Source: Antedon mediterranea
Lineage: Eukaryota; Echinodermata; Crinoidea; Comatulida; Antedonidae
Direction of reading: 5' to 3'
Length of the DNA stretch: 64,000 bases
Assembly (NCBI RefSeq): GCF_964355755.1
Contig: NC_092679.1
Location: 21,194,932 to 21,258,931, forward strand
Each line of letters opens with the position of its first letter. Positions within the stretch are counted from its first letter, which is position 1. The translations under genes were made by a program, and so were the position numbers. Shown piece after piece: positions 54,940 to 64,000 of the stretch. Below the pieces are notes generated by a model. It made no database searches, was not told the origin of the DNA, and saw only the letters and a list, made by a program, of their open reading frames with translations.

Positions 54940-55195
54940 CCAATTCTCGGTATACAGTATACGGTACTCTACCTAAATTTTCCCAGTATCAGACGCAAGT
55001 TCTGTGATACAGCATAACATGTAAAATGTGTATGTATCATAGACCATAACCCAACCATTAAACCAATCCTTCCATGATACAGGCATCACATGTGATACGA
55101 ATGAGATGCTGTATTACGGAATTTGCAAATTCCGTAATACAGCATTGGATTGGACAAATTGCCATAATGTGAATTTACAGCACTGAGAATCAGCT
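54940..55195. repeat. Palindrome-rich element
   Basis: ATCACATGTGATAC and GCTGTATTACGGAATTTG/CAAATTCCGTAATACAGC are perfect or near-perfect inverted repeats; related to 10672-10838 and 60485-60640. Confidence 0.65.
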
Positions 55196-55769
55196 GTAAA
55201 TTCTGAAAACGTTTTTTTAGACAATTGTTTATCACATACTGTTTAGCATGTAAATGTTGTTTTCATAAATTAATAATAATGATTTAAAAATAGATATCTG
55301 AATGATTTAATTTCCAACAGGGAATCTGAATAATATATATTACAATATATTTTTACTCTCACTTGTATAGGCTATCTATAAAATAATATTAATATGTGTA
55401 AAAGCATTATATGATGGTGTTATGACCCTTTAAATTACACAATTATACGAAAATACTCGGTTCAAATCGGACATCGATGAATTTTAACTAACAAAACGTT
55501 CGATTTGATAATTAAACTCTCCCGCGTGTCTTTTCATGTTTCTCCGTTGGAATTGTATTTTTAAATTTATGAACCTTCTATTTCAGTATTAAGCGAAGAT
55601 TGTATTTAAAAGGAAATTATTTAGATAGCTTTAATTGAATAATCTATGTATTTGTTTGTTTAACAAAACAGGTGAACGAATTTTCAGATTTTTATGCGGA
55701 TTAATTTGATATGTGACACCCAGGAAAGATTAACTACTCGTAGATGCCTCGTGTCAAAGATAGCAGATA

Positions 55770-56000
55770 ATAATGGTACGGATTTTGTACGCGCGCGTCC
55801 AAGTATTGATAACAATGGTATAGTTGTACGCGCGCGTCCTAATGTTGATAATAATGATATGGATTTTGTACGCACGCGTCAAAGTGGTGATAATATAATA
55901 TGGATTTTGTACGCGCGCGTCAAAGTGCTGACAATAGTATGGATTTGTACGCGCGCGTCCGAGTGCTGATATGGTTACACGCGTGCGTTCTAATAACGGT
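55770..56000. repeat. CG-rich tandem repeat, unit about 41 bp
   Basis: Six units, each with GTACGCGCGCGTC (the last ones ACGCACGCGTC or ACGCGTGCG), spaced by GATAATAATGATATGGATT-like sequence. Alternating purine-pyrimidine blocks could form Z-DNA. Confidence 0.9.
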
Positions 56001-56629
56001 ATGGAATTTAGTGTTGTCAAATTTCTTTAGGATGATGTTTCATGTTCCATCCTGTTATAAATTAAGCTGTTTAAAAAAACAAAACAAAAGTAGGTAAACT
56101 TTCAAAATATTTTAAAGAACAAAAAGAAGTAATGGACACATGGACATTCTTGGAATGAAAATTCAACAATGGACTATATAAATTAATATTACCAGCGTTA
56201 CAACAATTAAATATGTGTAAGTTATTCAACAAGTCGTGTTATATTAGCTACCCAGCTTAAATAGGAAATCTGTACTTGACCGAGATAGCTATAATACAAT
56301 GATAGTAAGTATTAAAATCCTTTAATAATACTGGTATCGTGTTATAACAATCATATCTGAATTGATACATATTACAATATTTTTTGTTGTAATTTACCAT
56401 TTTCATATTTTTCATATTGTGTGGACATTGTCTTAGAACGCATTTAAGATTTCCAAAATGCGTGGAAATTGTTTCAAAGGCGTTGATCTGTTTGTGAGAT
56501 AATACATTTACAGTAATCTCACGGGGAACGCGTTACAATCACATAAGCACGGGATGCAAATATGTTTATTAGTATATTACTGGTTATATAGTATCAGATG
56601 TTACACAAATTAACTTAGAACCCATCCTT

Positions 56630-56739
56630 TGGGACACCCAAATCACAAGCGATGGATTATCCAAACTGTCGCTTGTCATTGGTCAACTCGCTTGCGTTTC
56701 GCTTACCTTGCGTTGCGTCCTACTGGAAACCGAGCTTAA
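56630..56739. mobile_element. MITE-B right-half fragment
   Basis: AAATCACAAGCGATGGATTA, GTCATTGGTCAACTCGCTTG, CCTTGCGTTGCGTCCTACTG, GAAACCGAGCT/TA. Confidence 0.75.
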
Positions 56740-56804
56740 AGAACACTTTCATATGAAACGAACCAGGAGCCTATATATTATGTATATAGCCTATACACTA
56801 CGAC

Positions 56805-56878
56805 CAACCCTCAGTAAGGGGGACACCTTCGGTACCAAAGAAGTGTCCCTTTAATGGGATTATTTCCTGGATACCCCA
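56805..56878. mobile_element. MITE-F fragment
   Basis: ACCCTCAGTAAGGGGGACAC and GTGTCCCTTTAATGGGATT. Confidence 0.55.
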
Positions 56879-57544
56879 TGTAAAATATAAAATAACACCC
56901 TCTAAATGTATGTATACCTAGAACTTATAACGTCTAAAGCACTATTAGCGATGGATTACCCTCTCAAACACACACTGTAGTTAATATAATGTTATTGTTT
57001 TTAGCAACACCTAGATATTTAATTTCATTTAAAGATTTCGTAAAATAGAGTTTTTAGAGTTAAATCTATACGCATTTATGATGACCTATTTTTGTCAGAT
57101 TAATATAGGCGCCGCGTATTAATATAAAGATTAGAGAGGTTTTCTACGTTTTTGTTATGAAGATCGAGTCCTTGGCACCAGATAGCCACTCGGACAATAA
57201 ATTAAATTCACTGTCCGGCAATAAATACGATTAAAATTGGATCAATAATCTTTGCTTTTACGGTTATTATTGCGTTTTAGATACAACACTTAATCCTGTT
57301 CCATTATACAATTTACATAACATTGCATATACGCAGTGGATTACCCTTTGTTGTTTATATTATGGCATTGCCATCGTCAATTGTATCCAAGTACAAATCC
57401 TTATCTATTGTGATGATGTATTACAAATATTTAAAATACTAGGCGTGTGTTGGTCAGGGTAATACAGTGCATGGAGCCAATTTCTAGTAAAAGGGCTCCA
57501 ATACCGGTTATGTAGTTGTTCAGGTTCCCCTCACACATTGTCTA

Positions 57545-57730
57545 TGAATAGAATTGTGGCTTGGTGGTTATGATGCTCGGCTACCACTCCAAGGGTCACA
57601 TGTCCCCTCCAAAAGACTTGTAATAAGACTTTGTTTATCTTATGTTTGTCTTGTGAACCCCTCTGGGTCCCTAATGATCAGCAATTGCTGGATGGATCAC
57701 TCTAATTAAATATGGTAAACAAAAAACAAC
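57545..57730 (+). mobile_element. tRNA-like SINE (third variant)
   Basis: GTGGCTTGGTGGTTATGATG with a weak B box AAGGGTCACATGTCC, a body containing GTGAACCCCTCTGGGTCCCT, and an A-rich end. Confidence 0.55.
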
Positions 57731-58399
57731 CCTCTGATTGGGAGACTAATCAGAAAAGTGACCCTGTAATTTCTAGAGTTTTTTTACATTGTCCATTAAA
57801 TTAAAAAAAAAAACTTTCCCTCCCTTGATCCGATTTCTCGATGTTCCACTTCCAAATTTTAAGTATTTGTTTAATAAACTTAATTTTATGAGTTCTCGGG
57901 CTCAAGAAATCGCCAAAATCTTGGGTTTGTGATACGTCTACACAATCAACATATGTAATTACGTAATAACAATAATAATATATGCATAAGAATAATTACA
58001 CCCACGGTATATTCAATTAACCGTACTTATTTGATTGATGATAAAATGCATTTTAGTAGTTTAGTATGACACATATTTTGAATCGAATTTGTAGTTAAAT
58101 AAAATAATCAATTTTGAAATAGATTTAATCAGTTTGTTAAGGTTATTATACTGTGTATTTGTCCCTGTAACTGTTTACACACAGTTATAACATTTTCTAT
58201 TACATTTCTATGAAAAATTAAAAATAATTCTATTATATTTTGTGTCCGATGTTACGCGAAGTTACATCTTCGTTCTCAAGAAATCATATGATACCATTGG
58301 TTCATGTATGTGAAAAGTATATTCTGTTTAAAAGTGGAATACGTACAGTACAGTAATATTAATACCGTATAGAGTAATGTATTCAACAAGTTGTTAGTA

Positions 58400-58552
58400 A
58401 GCTCTGTCTACACTTATCAAAGTTTATGTGACAAGAAAATGTGATGTGCCCATACATGGACATGCTGATGTCATACCACTACCGTATTTAGGCTACCATA
58501 ATTGGGGACATTACACTTTTTTGTCAAACTAATTCGATAGTAGCCAGAGCGT
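58400..58552. mobile_element. MITE-A copy, diverged
   Basis: AGCTCTGTCTACACTTATCA at the left; the right end is eroded (AATTCGATAGTAGCCAGAGC). Confidence 0.8.
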
Positions 58553-59444
58553 TAGATATGTTTCTAAACGCTAAAAGTGGTGCCGTGTCTAGAAAAAAAG
58601 AAAAGTACCGTGTTTAAGGGCCGGATATTGGCTGTAAGAAGTATGTTAATCTACTTGTAAACGTAAATGACCAAAGTTAATCTTGTAATCGCTAATTGTA
58701 TTTTATAACTTTTATAATACACTTTTAGAATGTATTATTTCTTAGACAAGCGGACACAATGCAAACACTTTTGTGGAAATAACCGTCTCGGACACCTATC
58801 GTATACTGCCTTACGTCTTCCGCGATACGACGTAGATTTGATAACATTAGTCGAAATAAATGATATTGTTTCATATATAACATCTCTAGCCAGTTGAGAA
58901 TATTTGTCTCTCAGAACGACAAAATGAAGGGGTTTCGGTCACAATCTTGCAGGGGTAGATACTTTTATTCTTCGCTATAGTTTCGGTAGTTTAGGCCTAG
59001 ACGACAGCCGATGACACATCAAACGTACGGTCGTATAGTCGTCACAAATCGAATATACTTCTTTACTAATATAATTAATGTTCTAAGCCTAGTGACATTC
59101 CATCATTCAACGTTGAAGAAAAAATGACAACTAATAAGAAAATAACAACAGTATACTCTTTATCGTTCGTTTTTATTTCATTTAAGAAATTAAAATATTC
59201 TTATTAACAAACTCATTTGACACAGTACCTTGATTTAAAAGCGGAACGGAAACAAATTAAAAACTGTGAAAATCTAGATATATTGCATTGTATAAATCTT
59301 TAAAAAAAAGTCTTAGTTTATAAATACAAAAGAAACAAAACAAGTAGTACCGTATAGATTTCTCTAAACTTTAAAATTACGTTAGTTCACATATTTCAGG
59401 CGAGTGACAGACACCACAAATAGACACATAATGTATAACGCGTT

Positions 59445-59535
59445 CAATAGTTGATAACAATGGCACAGATTTTGCACGCGCGCGTCAACTTCTTGTAAAG
59501 AAAGCGTCGTAAGATAGACTCGCGCGCGAAGAATT
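59445..59535. repeat. Single unit related to the CG-rich tandem repeat
   Basis: TAGTTGATAACAATGGCAC then GATTTTGCACGCGCGCGTCA matches one unit of 55770-56000; CTCGCGCGCGAAG follows 40 bp later. Confidence 0.65.
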
Positions 59536-60484
59536 TGTCTTTTGATGTCGCCGCTCGAAGGATATTGGACTTTAATACTTTAGAACCATATTAACATAAC
59601 CTAGTAGTTTTGGTTATACTTTAAATAGATAATAATAAATATTGTAAACAGTAACCCTGTCTGAACTTCTACTATTCAAACTTTTAATACAAGTTAAAAG
59701 ATATGTTCCTGCAATGGCATTCTAACGCACCATTTAAATAAAAAATACATGTATTACGTAAGGTTTGAAACCTTCATTTTAAATACAGTAATTGAAAACG
59801 AACCATTGTGATCATACTCAAGTTAAAGGTATTGACAGGAAAAGATACTTGATTTTGATGTTTTGATTCTTTAAACTTTGAAATTATAGATCGGTACATA
59901 ATAACACGTGATGTTATGACGTAATCATACCCAAGAAATTAAAAATGTTACGTAATACGGTAATGGACTATACTACTTTTTCTATTTACCACAAGGCCTA
60001 TTCTAATTTAAATAAAATTAATCGAATTACGAATGTTTTACATTCTTCATTACTATACTTATTTCAGTGTTTATAGACATTTCCAAATTGGCAACAATTA
60101 ATGGCATTGCAAAATTATTGAATTAAATATTAAAAAAAAAAATTATTACCTTCGATTTGGCAAAACAATATAAAACTATACAAACAGTATTATAAATAAA
60201 AACATAATGCATTGAAACGATTATCTTGTATATATTATTAATGCGAGTATCCCCCTGGAGGTATTTTGCAGCACTGCAGCAGATGTGAGGGGCCCGAGAC
60301 GATCCCCCACTAATACCCCCGTTTCCATTTTGGTACATTTCAGTGAGTTACAGTTGGGAATGCATTTTATAATCTAATATTTGCAGCAAAACACTTTTAA
60401 GTTAATATATTGTCATTCTTAAATATTACACAAAGTGTAAATGATATAAATAAATATAAACTTGTATAGAAATTGTTTGTGTAC

Positions 60485-60640
60485 TGTATCTCCACATATG
60501 GCATACAGTGTTACATGTGACTCGTGTAGTGTGTTAATGTTAGGTAAGCTTATAGCCTATCATACAGGAGTCACATGTGACACATATGTGACACTGTACT
60601 ACAGCATTCGCCTGATATATTTGGATATACAGTACACATA
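60485..60640. repeat. Palindrome-rich element
   Basis: TTACATGTGACTCGTGTA and AGTCACATGTGACAC in mirror orientation around TTAGGTAAGCTTATAGCC; same class as 10672-10838. Confidence 0.6.
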
Positions 60641-61314
60641 ATCGGCTATCCAATCGTTAAATACCGCTAACGAGCTTTCACGTACAGAAACAGCTATTTT
60701 AAGAACAATTACAAATCCCAGATTATTATAGGAAGGCCCGATATCTTATAATTAATATACTCTTCAGAAAAGTCGTGTTAAAGTATACATAAAGTTGTTC
60801 GTATAGCAGCATTGTACAGTACATAACAATTAATATTCAATTTAAAAAGGCCTAATTTGATTTATCCTAAAGTGGGATGATCTAACCATGGAAGAATGAA
60901 ATTAAAATACACTTAAAATGTCATTCTTCCTTAATTAAAACACAATAGCATTCAGTATCGGTTGATTAGAACCACTGACCTATTAATTATAGGTCCATTT
61001 TTATAACCAACTAATAATAATAATAATAATATACGAGATGACCATTTCTTAATGATTAGTTTAGGCCTAGATAGGCCCTGCAACAGTGTGTAAGGTATAT
61101 TTACAAGTGGACGAAACATATAAACATAGTTTTTAAAGTTATCCCTGAGGTTAATTTATAATGCACGGGAGAATAAAAGCAACGTTACCCTGTGATGGAT
61201 TTTAAATTCTTGCCGAGAAAAAACTCTTTTCATCAAAAACACATCATCCATAAGCGCCCTCTCCAGTTGTCAGTTAACAAACAAAACAAATTAAAATAGT
61301 TTTTGTTCGAGTTT

Positions 61315-62137
61315 TTAATAATGATTATAGACTGAATGTAGTCTTGCTATTTCAGTTTTTAAACAGCAAACTTCAGTTTTCAATTTCCAATTTTCCTGCT
61401 CAAGGCACATGGCGCGAATTGCTATCTCTTCCTCTTTCGCTCGTCTGCTGTCTCTCGATCGTTTGGCAGCGTCGTTGTTTTTCCTCCTTCGCTCCCAGTA
61501 CAATTCATCTTTCTTCTCATCCGGGATACCTTTAAATTTCTTTGCTGAATTTTGTTTATCTTGTCGGCTTTCCCCTTCATCGTCACTAGCTACGGACGGC
61601 GGGTTTCCGTCGCCGGACGTGGATGGTTGCCGAGATCGCTTCCGAGAAACTAATAACGCCGATAGTCGTAAACTATTATATGATAATGGGGCCTCGGAAA
61701 GTCCATATGGGTAAACTGTTGGTGGGTAGCTAGATGGATAAGAAGCGGCCGATGGCGGATGAGTCAAAGCGTGATCTAAGTGTGAAAAATTGTACGTAGG
61801 CACCGCTGGTGCTGATGACAAATGCGAATATGGATAAATTTTAAAAGGTGTTGTGGACGATACGGCGGAAGTGCCCAATCGTGTAATGTTACTTAGATCT
61901 AACGGCTTAGAAGGAATCTGTGTTGGCCGTCTGTGTAGTGGTCCAAAATAAAATCTTGAAACTGCATCTCGTGAATTGCTACCGCCAAAGCTAGCTTCGG
62001 ATTTTGTCGGGGGTGATCGGTGACCGGACGAGGATGGACTGACGCTGCGCTCGTCACTCGTACGATCTGTATGACAGGTAGTGGTTACCGGTGATAACAT
62101 TCGTTTAGTTTCCATTGGAGTTTGTTCGTTTTTACAC
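61315..62137 (-). CDS. bZIP transcription factor, PAR/CES-2/Giant-like (last exon)
   Basis: Terminal coding exon of 273 codons plus stop (61317-61315). The acceptor TTTTAG lies at 62143-62138, and the exon starts in phase 1, so upstream coding exons exist. The last 66 residues are the b[23 protein letters not shown] carries the NNxAAKRSR DNA-contact signature of the PAR (DBP/HLF/TEF/Pdp1), CES-2 and Giant group, and the zipper has leucines every seven residues (CLEQ, KLKT, CLKT, RLHS). The preceding 200 residues are serine/proline/tyrosine-rich with RSPP and KPLDLS, a possible short-linear or repressor motif; FKIYPYSHL may correspond to the FKAYP motif of PAR proteins. The product is a nuclear DNA-binding dimer. 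Group membership is firm; the exact orthologue is not decided. Confidence 0.88.
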
Positions 62138-62329
62138 CTAAAATGAAAAAAATAAATTATTAGAGACATTCTCAACTTTACTTAAATTCTTTAAAAAAAC
62201 CATGATATATACTTATATACTTGATGTTGATGCTTATAAAGCCGTAGCTTGTGTGTCCCTCAACGTGATTCTATATATTATATTTTAGTATAGTATAGTA
62301 AAGTATAGTTAATATTTTGTATTTAAAAC

Positions 62330-62655
62330 ATGCATTGACAGACTAGACTAAACTAACAAAAACTTGTTTGTTTGTAAACTATCTAGGCTCCACCCAATGG
62401 AAAAAGCTTCCTATTAATATAAGAAGAAATCAACATTCTGTTCACTTTAAGAAAATCTTTTACTTAAATATTAGCCTAGCCTCATTTTTATTCTATCATT
62501 TATTATGTTATTACTGATGTTTCATATTCTTACGTGTTATTATTATTTTTTGTAACCACGTTACTGAGACAAGTTTACTTCTATATTTGTCCTCATTTTA
62601 TGCTCTGTATTATTTGTATGGCATTTAGATGAAATAAATGTTTGTTGAATCTTTA
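62330..62655 (+). mobile_element. LINE 3' end fragment
   Basis: A + frame reads WKKLPINIRRNQHSVHFKK, the closing segment of CR1-like reverse transcriptase ORFs, then a T-rich 3' part and AATAAATGTTTG tail. Confidence 0.65.
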
Positions 62656-62867
62656 TAAAACCGAAGTTTGTGAACTAAAAATGTACTTCTGTTCGAAACA
62701 TTGCTGAAATATTTCGTAACATTAATTTTGAAGAACTAGTAGATGGTTTCGGGCTAATTGTCCACTTTGACCGTATTGGTCATGGCTGTTTAGTATTTCT
62801 TATCCAGCTTTTTGTTTTGGCGTTTTTGTTCTATTCTCAATTTTCGAAGATTTCACTTAAAATAAAA

Positions 62868-63478
62868 GTGCGTGTTGTATGTTTCAACAATTCTTTTCAT
62901 TTTATTATCAATTTATTATATAAGTATTCTATTTAAAGTTTATCTAATTAAACAACTGATTATACAGTATACATTTATTGCATATAACTTAGATGAGGTA
63001 GATTTAAACATGTACAGAACTCTATGTAAACACACTATAGTTTTTTTAATTTACTAAAAGTGCTGTGCGCGTTGTATGTTGCAAGTATTCTCTTCATTTT
63101 GTAAAACAATAATGGAACAACAATATAATTATATAGGCCTAAGTATTCTCTTTAACGTTTATCTAATAATACACAACTGATTATATACATCATTGACGGA
63201 ATATACTTAGATAGATGAGGTATATTTAAACATGTACGGAACTCTATGTAAACACACTATTGTTTTTAATTTACTAAAATTGCTGTGCGTTTTGTATGTT
63301 TCAACGATTATTTTCATTTTTGAAAACAATAATGGACAAACAATGTATTATATAAGTATTCTCTTTAACGTTTATCTAATAATAGACAACTGATTATAGT
63401 ATACATTGACGGAATATACTTATATAGATGAGGTATATTTACACATGTACAGAACTCTATGTAAACACACTATAGCAG
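62868..63478. repeat. Three tandem copies of a repeat of about 200 bp
   Basis: Each copy starts near GTGCGTGTTGTATGTTTCAA (62868, about 63058, about 63280) and ends near ACTCTATGTAAACACACTAT. Copies 2 and 3 resemble each other more than copy 1. Confidence 0.85.
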
Positions 63479-64000
63479 GTGAAATATCGTCGTAATTACC
63501 GGATTTTAATTATTTTAATAGCGTCTCACTTTATCGGTGAAAACACCGTTGTTTGTGTACAGACCTTGGTGACATAATTAACAGAAATTTACGCAACACC
63601 GAATTTAATTGAATAAAAAGGCCTATAATTATTATCATTAATTATGGACAATATGTCATCTTCGTGTATTATTACGAGTTAAAATTTACAATAAAATGGA
63701 GTATATTTTATATTGATAATTTATCTCGTCTTCTTTCCATTTTCACAGATTTTGTCATCTTTTGAGTTTAGTAATTTGTTATTTATTTCGACATTATTGT
63801 TGTTACCAAGTTGGGAAATTAGGAGTTGTTATGTTTATTTATTATTTAGGCCTATATTAATATTTACGATTATATATAATATTGTTACTTACTACTATAT
63901 AAACATCACAGACACATACTAAATTCTAAACTTTAATTTAATTAATTAATTTGGAACGATGAGATGAGGAAATCTATGAGAATGAGAAAATCTCCAACCG

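Larger units (their letters stand above)
43871..61314. other. 17-kb gene-free region
   Basis: AT-rich, no exon that I can connect to a protein family on either strand; short open frames are at chance level. It contains the repeats listed separately. It lies downstream of both flanking genes (ZC3H14 on +, the bZIP gene on -). Confidence 0.6.
62138..64000. other. Region upstream of the bZIP exon, no exon recognised
   Basis: Should be an intron of the bZIP gene. No upstream coding exon could be recognised, so the 5' exons are probably beyond the window. Confidence 0.45.

Noticed and set aside
55694-56020. Arginine-rich frames on both strands (RARPNVDNN-type repeats)
   Set aside because: By-product of the CG-rich 41-bp tandem repeat; no gene context.
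61344-61714. Two + strand frames opposite the bZIP exon
   Set aside because: Antisense shadows of the bZIP coding exon, which has a clear domain and splice acceptor.

Overview
The window looks like nuclear DNA of an animal: small exons with GT-AG introns, AT-rich introns and spacers, SINEs, LINE tails, and very many short inverted-repeat elements (MITEs). The proteins read like those of an invertebrate deuterostome, and the tandem ependymin-related genes plus the frequent TAGGCCTA-type words suggest an echinoderm. That assignment is an inference from style, not from a search. All exon coordinates were read by eye from splice signals, reading frame and family similarity.

Layout. 1-8.7 kb: two tandem ependymin-related secreted-protein genes on + (the first lacks its signal-peptide exon, which lies before the window), separated by a LINE tail and a 60-bp minisatellite; the second carries a 5S-rRNA-derived SINE in its last intron. 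8.7-14.5 kb: gene-free, holding MITEs, a 0.44-kb foldback and a 2.6-kb foldback with arms of about 0.85 kb. 14.6-20.5 kb: COQ8/ADCK atypical kinase for coenzyme Q synthesis (-), 14 coding exons. 21.3-27.6 kb: replicative helicase subunit MCM5 (+), 16 coding exons. 28.4-32.5 kb: tRNA pseudouridine synthase PUS10 (-), 17 coding exons including one GC-AG intron. 33.2-42.8 kb: ZC3H14, a CCCH polyadenosine-RNA-binding protein (+), 15 coding exons, its introns loaded with MITEs and a LINE. 42.8-61.3 kb: 18.5 kb without a recognisable gene. 61.3-62.1 kb: last coding exon of a PAR/CES-2/Giant-like bZIP transcription factor (-). 62.1-64 kb: no gene seen; a LINE tail and a triplicated repeat of about 200 bp.

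The four central genes form two divergent pairs (COQ8 with MCM5, about 0.9 kb between start codons; PUS10 with ZC3H14, about 0.7 kb), and MCM5 and PUS10 converge tail to tail. They are housekeeping genes of unrelated pathways (ubiquinone synthesis, DNA replication, tRNA/RNA modification, mRNA tail binding), so their adjacency reflects compact promoters rather than one pathway.

I did not find a new protein system. What stands out is the mobile-element biology: at least three MITE families here have grown a minisatellite inside one of their copies (unit lengths 21, 19 and 18 bp), several MITE ends lie within a few to a few tens of bases of splice sites, and one COQ8 5' splice site has been tandemly duplicated into its intron.
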